Made by a program: the position numbers and the translations under genes. The notes under the pieces were generated by a model. The model saw nothing but the letters and a program-made list of their open reading frames with translations. It was not told where the DNA came from and did not search any database. Positions 36,001 through 46,612 of a stretch of 64,000 nt of DNA are shown piece by piece. The stretch covers positions 1-64,000 of the forward strand of contig JAGVSM010000224.1 of NCBI GenBank assembly GCA_022494885.1, given 5' to 3'. This stretch comes from Micrasema longulum (Eukaryota; Arthropoda; Insecta; Trichoptera; Brachycentridae). Within the stretch, counting starts at the first letter, position 1. Each line of letters begins with the position of its first letter.

Positions 36001-37462
36001 ATTTTGACACCAGAAGAAATATTATTAGTCGTTTTATCATGTTAGTATCTAGATCTTGTAGTAATTATTAATTGGATGTAAGTTTAGGGCTGTAGTCTGA
36101 CAAAACGCACGCAAAAAGGGGAAAATCATACGTTTTTGCCATTTTAAAACGAATGTTTTTTTTTAATCGCGCAATAATAAAAACCTAAATTAGATAAAAA
36201 CAAAATTGTTTAAGGTATTTCTGTTAAAAAATGTACTTAAAGGTTTAATGTAACTAAAATGTAATTACTGTTAGACCGGCAGATTACGCCATTTCAAATT
36301 TAGACTAAACTTAGGTATCTGGGGTCTCAATAAAGACTAAGTATCGAACGAAAATTTGATGTAATTATTTAAAGATAGTAAATTGAACATGAAAGTGGCC
36401 GAAGCAAAACTTTAATTTGTTGTCATGGAAAAGAAATACAAGAATTTTAAATTACGTTTGTGACATTTTCCTTTATTTCAACGTAAAATTATGCCTATTT
36501 ATTTTAATTAGAAACATCGCTGGTCTGTCTTTAAACCATATATTTTTGGATGTTAATATATCATTGTTGACTGTTTGTTTCTGTAAAATAAATAAATATG
36601 TATATATTTTTTTTAATTTTTATTTTTTATTTTATTATTATGATACGTTACGAATTTAATAAAAATATCAAATTTTTACTACCTGTACAGTATAGGTTCC
36701 TACTTTATACCCCTCGACAACACAAACGTTCAAATTGAAAAGTAATTAAACCATCATAATTTTTATGTTTTGTTAACCTACATAATTACGAGAGACTGTT
36801 GAAGTATTGATTTTATAAAAACCACTTAAACTTCCGCCCCAGACACAATTTTGTTTGCTTACTGTTTCATATGCTCCAAAAATAAGGATATTTTTTTGCT
36901 AATAAAATATTTGAACTCAACCACACAATAAAGCAAGTGTATAGTAATAGTAAATACGTGTCATATAACTATGTACTTTTTACTCATTTGAATTTTTTTG
37001 TGAATAATACACGGATCAATCTAGCGCAGTGCTTTATGCATCATTGAGAGTGAATGAATGTCAGATGTCAAAATTTGCCATGTAGCCATAAATAAATATT
37101 GAGGCTTACCTATATTATGTCATTTTTACTCTGGAGCCCGGGTGTTAAGTTATGTGGCATATATACACGGTTTTTTAGGGCCAGACCGCGAAACTTTAGA
37201 GGAACATCCCTCATGGTGAGTTTTAAAACAAATCCTATTTTTTTTTTCCAAAAAGCCATTTAAAAAAAAAAAATAATTATAGGGTAGGGGCTTGCGTTAG
37301 GGATGCTAGTCCGAGAAATTAAAAATTTACTCCATTTTGAGATTATACATTTTTAAGTGACTTGTTGGAATTTTTTTTTTTGGATTTTATCAAAGCTTAC
37401 TGTGAGGAATGTTCCTCTGAAGTTTTGCAGTCTGGCCCTGAAAATCGTGCATAAAGTTGGAC

Positions 37463-37625
37463 AATGAGGAAATTCAGCCCCAAGGAAATTGGATACAAAA
37501 AATGTTTTCTTACGCGCGATAAAAATTAGAGCATTAAATTATACGGCTAAATTTCTTAAAAATGAAGGAAAATTTTTTTTTACTAAAAACGAAATACTTC
37601 GAACGACGTCACTAGTTCATGTGAA
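37463..37625. repeat. MITE family H, left-end fragment
   Basis: AATGAGGAAATTCAGCCCCA, TTTTCTTACGCGCGATAAAA and ATTAGAGCATTAAATTATAC align with the left part of 11869-12245. Confidence 0.6.
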
Positions 37626-37740
37626 TTAACAAAGTTAAATAAAAATAGGGAGAGTGTTACTAACAATAATGACACGGTGTTTTAGAGCAAGACTAAGTAA
37701 TATTCCTCACGGTTAACTTTTTAAAAATCCTAATAATTAA

Positions 37741-38994
37741 CATATTACAACAGAGATAAAGAACATTTTAGAGAAAGTAATATAGAAGTCTTGGGATTTA
37801 CGGGGCTTATGACCTGTCATTGGCTGGTTTAAGTGGCCACTTTACACACTGTGTAACATTCACCCTTCTGCCTATATTTGAACATCGAAATTCCTTCAAT
37901 TCTTTCATCTGCTGATGTTTGTGAAGTTAAAGAGCTGAAACCTTTATTTATATAGGTGAGATTCGTGTAATTAAATTTTATCACCTGCATACTAGGGAAC
38001 GCCTGAATTTTTTTTTTTAAATTTCTATACTTCTTCATAGACCAGGTGGATTTATCAACAATATTTTGAGTTTTTCCAAATTTTTGTAGACAAGGACTGG
38101 ATTTAACTCCCTGGGGAGCTTATAATATTAACATATTACAACAGAGATGAAAAACATTTTAGAGAAAGTAATATAGATGTAGATGCCTAGACTTCTATAT
38201 TACCTTTTCTAAAATGTTCTTCATCTCTGTTGTAATATGTTAATATTATAAGCAGAGGCGGTTCCTTAGTATGTGCATACGTGCAGTGCACTGCCAAGTT
38301 AAAATGTGTCTAAATAAATTAGTAATTTTATTGATAGTAAAAATATGTTATAAGTAGGTAGAAAGAAACAGGGATTCGTTGCAATATTGTACACGTAAAC
38401 ATCATAATATTCAATACTAGCGCCAAAAGATCTAGCGAAATCGACTCTAGCGGATGATTTTCTCATCTTGTCTACGCATGCGCAATCGTCCCCGTGCATA
38501 TTCTGTTTTGCACAATCTTTTACCCTGAATTTGTAAGAAATATATCATATCTCCTAAAATCGTCATTTGAGCGAGACAGACAATGCTTTATACCGATGAA
38601 TGGTGCGTTAGAGGGAGAAGATAATAAACATATTCCGGGCATTGCCAACGCATGCGCAGATTTGAAGTTCGTTAGTAATGTCACTTTGAACATGCGTAAT
38701 GACATTATATTGGTACGAATTTAGTTAACTATAACGTGCGTATTATGTTGGGCGAATTTGGCGTTTCTGGTTCCGATGCGCGGGCTATCATACTATTGCT
38801 CGTTTATCACGTCAGACCTATCATATAATTATAATATTATTGAACTGAATTATAAACAAGTTGACAAAATGTAAAGAAATGCATTGCCAATGTTTTCGGT
38901 CAGGAGCCGCCAGTGATTATAAGCTTCCAGGGAGTTGAATCCAGTCCTCGTCTATCGAAATTTGGACAAACTCAAAATATTGTTGATAAATCCT
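37741..38994. mobile_element. Foldback family F complex, flanked by a 14-bp direct repeat, host of a hAT insertion
   Basis: A full forward unit (37741 to about 38120) is followed by a short foldback whose 55-bp arms face each other (about 38123-38180 and 38190-38250), then, after the hAT element, an inverted end (CTTCCAGGGAGTTGAATCC ... ACTCAAAATATTGTTGAT). The 14-bp AAATCCTAATAATT is present on both sides (37727 and 38987), consistent with a target duplication of the whole complex. Confidence 0.8.
38253..38915. mobile_element. Non-autonomous hAT element with perfect 8-bp target duplication
   Basis: Ends CAGAGGCGGTTCCTTAG and (complement) CACTGGCGGCTCCTGAC agree at 12 of 17 positions and fit hAT ends. 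ATTATAAG is duplicated exactly at 38245-38252 and 38916-38923. Length 663. No transposase motif was recognised inside; the mirror-image frames at 38494-38724 are not supported as genes. Confidence 0.9.
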
Positions 38995-39738
38995 AATAAT
39001 TGTTTTCAAAAAACGTTTTTTTTTAATAATTTGAAAATGAAGTAAATAATTCATTTCTCGGCCTAGCATCTCTTCCACCAACCTCTTTTACTCCTCCTCT
39101 TCTCAACCGCTTTGATTGTCGGCGTCCGGTGCTTATTGCTTCTTGGCGTAAATGCATATTTTTAATCATATTTTTTTTTTGCAGGGGAGGGTTAGGGATT
39201 CGTGGAAGGGATGCTTGTCCGAGTAATCGAAGACTTACTTCATTTTCAGAGTACAAAAAAAAAATGTTTTTAAAAAAAAAAATGGATTTTTTTTTTGAAG
39301 TTTCACGGTCTGGCAAATGGAATCATTTTGACAAAATATAAAAAAAAAGGCGAAGCGTTCGAAATATCTACAAATTTACTAATAGCGTAAACGCTGACAC
39401 TGACCTTTCAGTCAACCGACAAATTTAGTATTGTAAAGATAAATAGAGCGTGTTATGTCAGAGGACAACCTTAAGGCTCATATTTACCATGATGAAATAA
39501 TGATAAAAACATTATTCATTATGTGTATTAAAAAATATTTAAGTCACTATTAATAGTGTTAATTGTTAACAATCTGAGGAACAAGATGCGGATAGCAGGT
39601 CATTGATGATTGCAGACAAGGAGCAGAGCATCATCAGGATCACTAATCTTTTGTCTCACTGGCATACTGGCGATCGTCCGTCTCACCGTCTTAATATGAG
39701 AATCTTGCTCGATTGAGGTAAAAACGTGAAATATATAA

Positions 39739-39885
39739 AATGAGTACGTTCAGTACTACGGGAAATAGGGTCTAAAAAATGTTATCTAGTATGCGGTAAA
39801 AATAAGAGCATTTAATTGTACAGTAAAGTAGGTATCTAAAAAAAGTATGAAAAAAATAAAAAATAAACTACTTTGAACTACGGCT
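39739..39885. repeat. MITE family H, left-end fragment
   Basis: AATGAGTACGTTCAGTACTA, TATGCGGTAAAAATAAGAGC. It is directly followed by an antisense SINE A fragment. Confidence 0.55.
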
Positions 39886-40025
39886 CATACTGCATAGAGC
39901 ACTGCATTGGTAAATCAATCGCATTGTTACGTGATCATTTTTGTTTCACGAAGGTTAGATGATCAGTCTTACACTTCAGGTGCCAATCCAGGGACTATGC
40001 AATATTTTAGTTTAAAAACACCTAT
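39886..40025 (-). repeat. SINE family A, 3' body
   Basis: Reverse complement: GCATAGTCCCTGGATTGGCA, CCTGAAGTGTAAGACTGATC, GTGCTCTATGCAGTATG. Head absent. Confidence 0.7.
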
Positions 40026-40619
40026 TAAGTCTAGTAGACAGAACGTTCCCATATTGATTTATTATTTATGTAAAACATTTTTTTATCTATCATTGAATAC
40101 ATTTTTGTTATTTTCCTAACCTTTTCTTTTATTTCTTTCTTATTTTATTAACATTTTTTGGATCTTAATTTTTATAGGTACTTTTAATTATCTTATTATT
40201 TTTACTTTTTTATGTAGATTTGAATTGCAATTCTTGTTTTACTCTGTTTTATTTTTTTATCTTGTTTTAATTATATTTATGAGCACACACACTATTAAAA
40301 ATGTGTTTAATTTTTTTCTTATATTTAAAATATATTCTAGTGAATTGCTGTTCTTTAATTTTAATTGTATTATTTCACTCTATTTTATTACTTTAAAAAA
40401 ATATTCTTTAAACTATTTTTATCTGTTCATTATTTTAATTTATTTTATGTTCAGTATTTTATACGTAAACAGTATTATATCTGTACTATTTTTATTTGAT
40501 TATTAATTAAAACTAATGTCTGAGCGCCCGATGAAAAACTATTATCAAGTAGTTTATCGGGACAATATATATAAAACAAAAAAAATCAATAAAATAGAAT
40601 AATAATAGATTTGTAAGTA

Positions 40620-41110
40620 ATTATTTTTTTATTAAAAAAAAATCTTTGAGTTTTATGATTTACCTAAATATTTCAATTTTGGTGGCCATTTTCAACGAGT
40701 TGTAAATAACTCACTATTAGAAAATGAAAGTTTGGACATGTAGAACGAATGGACAGCGAAAGAACGGCTAAGAATATTTACAATGCGAATGTTGATGGAT
40801 GCAGACATAGAGGTAGACCAATAAAGACATGGCATGACCAAATCCAACAAATACTTGAAGATGGACATGTCAAAAGTCGGAATAATCGGCGCGCGTGCAT
40901 AAGAAGATGTATGAATGTAGAGGAAGCGAAATCTGTATGCAAAGATAGAGTGTTGTGGCGTTCTATCCTCTCTGCCTACCCCTGCGGGGAAACGGCGTGA
41001 TGGTTTGTTTTGGTTTGTTTGAAATCAAGTTGTGGTAGATTGGGGTGCGAACCTCGGATCTTTGATCCGTTAATCCACGACAATAGCCACGGGACCACAG
41101 CCCGATTCAT
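40620..41110 (-). repeat. SINE family B copy split by a LINE 3' fragment
   Basis: The 3' body (40620-40728; TGAGTTATTTACAACTCGTT on the minus strand) and the head (41029-41110; GGGCTGTGGTCCCGTGGCTA) are separated by 300 bases of plus-strand LINE sequence. Compare the uninterrupted copy at 51853-52028. Confidence 0.8.
40729..41030 (+). pseudogene. LINE C-terminal ORF end, family L2v, 5'-truncated insertion
   Basis: Open frame FGHVERMDSERTAKNIYNA, HRGRPIKTWHDQIQQILEDG, NRRACIRRCMNVEEAKSVCK, DRVLWRSILSAYPCGETA, stop at 41000. This is the characteristic end of an insect LINE ORF2, still open over 90 codons. A TGGTTTGTTTTGGTTTGTTT tail follows. It may belong to the same family as 35280-36000. Confidence 0.8.
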
Positions 41111-41127
41111 TCAATGACATTTCATGT

Positions 41128-41190
41128 CAGCCATGTCGGGAATCGAACCCGAGACCTCTCGCATGGTAGGCAATCGCGCTGACGATACGA
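41128..41190 (-). repeat. SINE family A tRNA-like head
   Basis: Reverse complement: GTCAGCGCGATTGCCTACCA, GAGAGGTCTCGGGTTCGATT, CCCGACATGGCTGAC. Body missing; a family H right end (CCGAACTTCCTCATT) lies at 41248-41262. Confidence 0.75.
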
Positions 41191-41534
41191 TAGACAATAT
41201 ATGTTTGAATTTTTTGGTAGCCTATTTACTAATACAAAAATTGAAAAACCTCCGAACTTCCTCATTTTAATATATGTTTATAAAAATGAAAAAAAATGTT
41301 TGGCATTTTTCATTATTTATTATTAAAAAATGGTTTTATTTTGTTATACCTGTTCTAGAAGGTAACTTCGGAGTATATCCAATTTAAATAAAATATATTT
41401 TATCAGCGAGGCAGATAAGAAATATCAATGATTTATTACCATTATGGGCGCCTAGAGACTATGATGAAAAAAAAATTATGTTAATTGCGCGGCTGATATT
41501 AAATAAGGAATAAATATTTTAAAATATTACTGAC

Positions 41535-41589
41535 CTGGCATTGGCATGGCGTTGTGGTTGTAAGGTGGTGGTGCCATTTTATTTTCCAT
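41535..41589 (-). CDS. BRI3: BRI3-like membrane protein, exon 1 (residues 1-18 plus first base of codon 19)
   Basis: The ATG (41589..41587) has a good context (AAAG before ATGG). The exon runs 55 bases and ends CCAG, followed by GTCAGT, a good splice donor (41534..41529). It encodes a short proline-rich N-terminus with PPPY at residues 7-10, a PPxY motif of the kind bound by WW-domain ubiquitin ligases; vertebrate BRI3 also carries a PPxY near its N-terminus. The leftover G joins CT from the acceptor at 26804 to make an Ala codon, keeping the frame open through exon 2. Upstream on the minus strand is a short AT-rich leader. The link to exon 2 is inferred from phase, splice signals and composition, not from a transcript; an extra phase-neutral exon or an alternative first exon cannot be excluded. 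Confidence 0.8.
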
Positions 41590-42150
41590 CTTTGCTGTTT
41601 TGAGGACAATATATAATAAATAAATACAATAGCACTGCTTCGAAAATTCGAAAACAACTGTGTTAAATCCAAATTGAAACTGGCGCAGTTATTGGTAGGT
41701 GCAGAAATTACAATTATTGATTGTCACGGTATTACGTTAGCCAGGCTAGGCTGTGTTCGAGCAACTGTTAGAATTTAGTGAGTAGTGTATTGTGTTTGTA
41801 CGGGCGGACGTTACGCCGACGTTTTCAGTTTACACTGGCAATGCAAAATATGGGTATGAAACGAAAGTCCGCTGTGCGAAGCGATGACGAATGACGATAC
41901 TCGGCACTTTTTCGTTGCTATAGAAAGAACGCAGGGCTATCGTGTAAATACTTGAAGGATTCAACGTTATCTCTGGCCAATAGACAGACGCTAAGAGAGA
42001 TATCAGATATTATATTGTAGTACGTGCTTAAGATAACAATATTTCCTCGAAAATGAGTCACGAACATTATATTTAATATTCCTCAGCTCTCAGTCTCATC
42101 ATGCGAATGTTTTGCGACATTCTGCGTTTTGCAACACTGTGTAGTGTAGT
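41590..42150 (-). promoter_or_regulatory. Upstream region of the BRI3-like gene, presumed 5' UTR and promoter
   Basis: From the start codon to the edge of a hAT element. It is richer in CpG than neighbouring repeats (roughly 41740-41900) and I found no repeat match to other parts of the window. No definite TATA box or initiator can be assigned. The hAT element at 42151 caps the unique sequence. Confidence 0.4.
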
Positions 42151-42730
42151 CAGGGCCTGTTTTCATTTGTCATCTTCCACCTTTTCAGACCCATACGAAA
42201 AAAGGCAAGGTTTATGATGAAATAACCATTTTCGATTGACAAAGATGCCAGGTTTGTGAATCTAGATTGACATATGGTCGATTGTAGATATGTTTTTATC
42301 AGTTTAAGCTTAAAAAAAACTCCTGTCCCTACTAGCAACCGTTAGAGGTAGGTATAGTGATCAATATTCGCAACGCTATCCATACATTTTGATACAGTTC
42401 TTGTAAGTTACGATCTTTGAAAACATTCAAAACAATGACAGGATTAACCATATTCTGATCAGGCAAAAATGATTTCAGATTTATGAGTTCATCACACAAC
42501 ACACAACCATCTATATCGGATTTAGAATCTACTGTTAATTTCAATTGGAAATCACCACAGAGTTTAAGAAGGTCTGGTTTTTCCCGAATCTGAATATATA
42601 TATTGAACAGAAAAGGCCAAGATTTTGAGTACTCATTTAACTTTTCAAATCTTTCATTGAGTGAAATTAAGGTAGGGTCCAAAAGGCTGTAGAAAAATTC
42701 AACTTCAAATGACTTTTTTGGAGAAGTTAT
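42151..42730 (-). pseudogene. hAT transposase, C-terminal remnant (ZMYM1-like group)
   Basis: First frame: VEFFYSLLDPTLISLNERFE, KSWPFLFNIYIQI, DIDGCVLCDELINLKSFLPD, LYQNVWIALRILITIPTSNG. After a frameshift near 42335: FFKLKLIKTYLQSTICQSRF, TNLASLSIENG. These match the hAT dimerisation region (family form: ..RILLTIPV..GERSFSKLKLIKTYLRS..). The GERSFS piece is degraded. The open frame on its 5' side (to 42985) runs into terminal-repeat and flanking DNA and is not part of the protein. Confidence 0.82.
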
Positions 42731-42899
42731 GGGCTCATCATGGGCCACTATAACGAGTTTGTCGCTAGATTTAGGAAATTTACGAGTAAGTTGGACTCGC
42801 TCGATGAGCGAGTGGATAAAATGGGGCGCCTGCAGCGCCCCTTCATATCTGGCGCCCTGGGCGGTCGCCCAACCGCACCCTACCCTAACGCCGCTACTG
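42151..42899 (-). mobile_element. Internally deleted hAT transposon with 8-bp target duplication
   Basis: Ends CAGGGCCTG (plus, 42151) and CAGTAGCGGCG (minus, from 42899). Flanks AGTGTAGT (42143-42150) and AGTGTAAT (42900-42907) match at 7 of 8. Inside are a GC-rich 5' terminal region (42730-42899) joined directly to the last third of a transposase gene, so most of the ORF is deleted. It sits just upstream of the BRI3-like gene. Confidence 0.85.
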
Positions 42900-42925
42900 A
42901 GTGTAATATAGTTACGACAAATGCA

Positions 42926-43046
42926 CCTCTGGGCTGGTATTCCAAACGCTATTGCGGCCGTATTATCTCGTGTATTTACATACAAAATACACGAGAAAAA
43001 CTGTTTTCTCGTGCCGCTAGAGTGATTCAGAATAGCACCCCTGGGC
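42926..43046. repeat. GGTGGTATTC-type palindromic element, copy 3
   Basis: Ends CCTCTGGGCTGGTATTCCAA and (complement) CCCAGGGGTGCTATTCTGAA. The centre has TCTCGTGTATTTACATAC and AATACACGAGA as a further inverted pair. Confidence 0.65.
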
Positions 43047-43562
43047 CGCGATTAAATCTTGTGTAGCTGTGATGTCACACTAGTCGACATTAGACTTGAT
43101 ATATCTCTCTTGTTTTTTCAAACGATTAATTCGTATTTTCACACCCGATTTGGAAAGTAAAATTTGTATTTCTATGCTAAATATTAATGCGAAAAATATT
43201 TATCCTTGCTACGCGAAAAATTAATGTCCGCTAATTCAGCAACACATCTATACAGATACCTTATACGAGAGAGAGCACGGAGATACGAGTAGAACTCGTA
43301 ACAAGGAAGACTGAGGCGCTGTTCTGCTGCGGGTGTTGTCTATAACAGATTAAGTCTTCAGTCTTCTTTAATGATGGAAATAATCGAAATATTTAGATAA
43401 TCGAAATACAAGCATTCGAGACATGCAAATAATCGAATTCAAACATCGAATCAATCGAATTTTTTTACCGTGAAATGTCAGAAAACGGCAAAAAAAAACA
43501 TTGCTTAATGAGAGGGGGGGTAAACAAATACATGTGTAATAACAAAGTACTTCAAAATAATA

Positions 43563-43700
43563 TCGAGGAAGTTCAGCAGAAATTGGGTGTAAAACGTGTT
43601 TTATTACGCACGGTAAAAATTAAAGCAATAAATTGTAAATTTCTTGAAAACGTATGAAAATTTTTTTTAAAAATAAAAACGAACTAATTTGAATGACCGT
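43563..43700. repeat. MITE family H, left-end fragment, cut by a SINE
   Basis: TCGAGGAAGTTCAGCAGAAA, TTACGCACGGTAAAAATTAA, then family A SINE at 43703. Confidence 0.6.
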
Positions 43701-43702
43701 AA

Positions 43703-43968
43703 GTCGGCCTCGTGGTGTAGTGGTCAGCGCGTTTGCCTACCATGCGAGAGGTCTCGGATTCGATTCCCGACATGGTTGATTTGAAATATTTATTTAAAAG
43801 GGTGTTTTCATACTAAAATATTTCATAGTCCCTGGACTGGCATCTGAAGCGTAAGACTGATCATCTTACCTTCATGTGACACAAAATGATCAAGATACGC
43901 TGTGATTGGTTTACCATTGCAGTGCTCTATGCACCATTAGGTGCAGAAAGGGAATGATGATGATGATA
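43703..43968 (+). mobile_element. SINE family A, full-length copy
   Basis: Head GTCGGCCTCGTGGTGTAGTG, B box GGATTCGATTCCC, body ATAGTCCCTGGACTGGCATC, TGAAGCGTAAGACTGATCAT, TGCACCATTAGGTGCA and an ATG-repeat tail (43954-43966). No clear target duplication. Confidence 0.88.
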
Positions 43969-44370
43969 GTTATCCTATTTCCGGGAAACAAACTAACAAA
44001 CATCGCTTTCGTTCTATGAAACATAGTGATAGGGCTTCTCTATAGGTTCACGCATTATTACTCTGAAATGTAGATCGACAAGCATAGCAATCCTTAAATT
44101 CAATAATAAATACGGGAAAAGAACACTAGAGTACAATATACCAAAAATGTATAATGTGCTGAAAATCTGGCTTTTAGAACGTGGTTTTTTAAAAAGTTTT
44201 TTTTTGTGTTTTTCTTTTTTATGTTTCTACGTGTAACATATTTTTGATGCACACGGGAATACAGATTTTCTTTGTTTCCATAATAATAAGAGTTTTTATA
44301 TGTTTTAGAATTTAAGAGATAAGATTATGTATTTGATTGAGATTGAGATTGAGATTATGTATTTGTGAAG

Positions 44371-44770
44371 GTGTTGACTGCATTCTTAATCCGTATTGGT
44401 CGGAGGGAGTCAGAGAAATTGTTGTCCGATGTAGAAGGACGTAAGCTGATTTCTTGTTTTACTAGTAATGACTTGGGACTTAGGATATAGAGATTTTGGT
44501 ATTATTTATGTTTTTTCTGGATATTCATTTGTTTACCTTTAAGACTGAAAAAGCACACATTATGATAAAACTGTAAATACTTTAAAATATCATTTTAAAA
44601 TACATAATTTACTGCCTTAGAACGGGGAAGCTATCCCTAGTTAGGCAGTTTAGATGAACCAACAGCAAAAATAAAAAATATGTATGCTTACTTTTACTAC
44701 TGAATTAATTTGTTGTATAAATAGTTACTTGTATATTGCTGTAATAAATATGTAAAATAATAAAAAAATA
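44371..44770 (+). mobile_element. LINE 3' end, copy 2 (partner of 12436-12846)
   Basis: Same ORF end with substitutions that keep it open to the stop near 44490, same ACTGCCTTAGAACGGGGAAG hairpin region, AATAAATATG and an A-rich end. A GATTGAGATTGAGATTGAGA run abuts the 5' breakpoint. Confidence 0.75.
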
Positions 44771-44804
44771 ATAATAAATAATAATAATAATAATATTTAT
44801 ATTA

Positions 44805-44915
44805 GAACTTAATTATAAGCACCTGCCGACGAACTGCATTTTATGCAATTGTTCAGCAGGACTTGATCATTTGTATTGTAATTTTTGTATGTTTTTGATA
44901 AATAAATAAATAAAA
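44805..44915 (+). repeat. LINE 3' UTR and tail
   Basis: CACCTGCCGACGAACTGCAT, TTTATGCAATTGTTC hairpin and GATAAATAAATAAATAAAAT tail. A reverse copy of the hairpin lies at 55545-55590. Confidence 0.55.
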
Positions 44916-45483
44916 TATTTAAAAAAATTTTTTTTTCAAATAAACAATCCAAATTCAATAAATATCCTCTAATACTTTGATATAAATGACTAAAAATTAC
45001 AATATTTTTAGTTTTTCCAAATGTTTTCAGACAAAAGACCTAATTTCACTTCCTAGGGATTAACAAATTACATACCTATGATACTATATTAAAAAACAAT
45101 TAAATTTAAAAAAAAATTCAATCTAAATAAAAGAATAACATTGAAAACTTATAAAGGTAATATAATATAAATTATGCCTATAAAGTAACAGACATAAACC
45201 GGAATAAAAAATAATAATATCATTTAAATTAATAGAATATATAGTACTCGTACATAAATATAATTGTTATTATAATTTACATATGGTATTTAAAGTATAA
45301 ATAAAAATAATCACCAAAATAACGGCTTAAACGATATAAAAAAATTAAGGAATCATAAAAATATGTGATTTTTTTTTTGTCTTAGTTTGATAGCCTATTA
45401 ACAAATGAAAAATTAATAAGAAAATTGTTGAACTTTATAATTGCTTGCTATTTTGGGCCCATGTGAGGTGCTACGATGCGCAT

Positions 45484-45803
45484 CCCTGGGGTGGTATTCT
45501 GAATCTTCTCTACCCCCTAGAGAGTGGTTAATTTGAGGATTTTTATTTTTTGAATGCGATGACACTTTACTTTATATAATAGCTACACTGATAATTATGT
45601 AAGTGTTTTGGGTAATGCTTATGGTCGCAATAATGTTCCAAATAATAATCTCTATGTACGGTTTCACGTGTGCGTATTTATTTGACGTTTAATCATCAGT
45701 GTGGCCATAAATGAAGCAAAGTTTAGGTGCATGCAAAAAATATAAATCCCCAAATTAATCACTCTCTAGGGGATAGAGGAGATTTAGAATACCACCCCTG
45801 GGG
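45484..45803. repeat. GGTGGTATTC-ended MITE, 320 bp, longest copy
   Basis: About 58 bases at each end pair with few mismatches: left GGGGTGGTATTCTGAATCTT, CCCCTAGAGAGTGGTTAATT; right complement GGGGTGGTATTCTAAATCTC, CCCCTAGAGAGTGATTAATT. Weaker pairing extends inward (ATTTTTTGAATGC / ATTTTTTGCATGC). No target duplication could be fixed. Confidence 0.85.
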
Positions 45804-46434
45804 AAGAATAGATGATGTGCAGAGTTGTACAGTGTATAGAAGTTATACTGGATTTTACCCCCCGATTAATTATTGTTCAAAGAAGTGAAATATTTCTTTA
45901 TTATTTTTTTTTCCCAAATGTGGTGTGACAAAAATAACGTGACCTCACTGAGGTTACCCGTGCCGAGGACACTTAACAATGTACTTTTTTTGTTTACAAG
46001 CGAGAATATACAAAGAAGACTTAATATACAGAGATAAATTACAAAAGTTAAGACAGTTTCAAACACTACGTATTTATGTTCATATTTAATATTTGTTTAG
46101 ATATGTATATTACCATTTTATAAAACGCACAATGAAATACTAAAAACATAACATACATAAACTATACGTTTGTGGAGCAGATGATTGAGTATTGGTTTGG
46201 GCGAATAAAACAATCCATTTTACTTCTACCCATATTTGAAATACATTTAAATAGTCCTGAAAATGAGTAAGTTAGTCAATCAAAAGCTAATAAAAACAAA
46301 TCAATAACTCTGCAATGTAAAACCACCTTCATGGTCATACAACTATCTACACGTACCGTACACACGATGGACTATACGGCACATTGAAACACCAAATGTA
46401 GCGTACTTCAATTATCACATATGTAACATGAAAA

Positions 46435-46612
46435 GGGTGATCAGCTTTACGCTTCAGGTGCTTACGCTACAAGGACAAAAAAAATGTGCAGTAAAAAAAG
46501 TGCTAAGCCACATCTGAAAAAATATTTCACGTTGACGCTGTCAGGAATCGAACCCGGGTCCTCGAGCGTGGTAGGTGAATGTGCCCCCCAGTACTCCACG
46601 AGGCGGACTTAT
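46435..46612 (-). repeat. SINE family A-like copy, diverged
   Basis: Reverse complement head: GTCCGCCTCGTGGAGTACTG, CACGCTCGAGGACCCGGGTT, CGATTCCTGACAGC; body TGAAGCGTAAAGCTGATCAC. Confidence 0.65.

Larger units (their letters stand above)
26805..41534 (-). other. Single 14.7-kb intron of the BRI3-like gene
   Basis: Bounded by GTCAGT at the donor (41534) and CCAG at the acceptor (26805). The phase is 1 on both sides. It is filled with transposon remnants in both orientations: a SINE head, foldback repeats, a Helitron, four or more LINE fragments, a hAT element and several SINEs. I saw no convincing internal exon, but short exons cannot be ruled out by eye. Confidence 0.75.

Noticed and set aside
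40225..40506. 93-codon Phe/Ile/Tyr-rich frame resembling a membrane protein
   Set aside because: Low-complexity T-rich DNA, probably a LINE 3' UTR; similar frames occur by chance at 46699, 50269 and 59841.
42738..43066. Open frames overlapping the hAT 5' end on the plus strand
   Set aside because: They run through the transposon terminus, its flank and a palindromic repeat; antisense to the transposase remnant.
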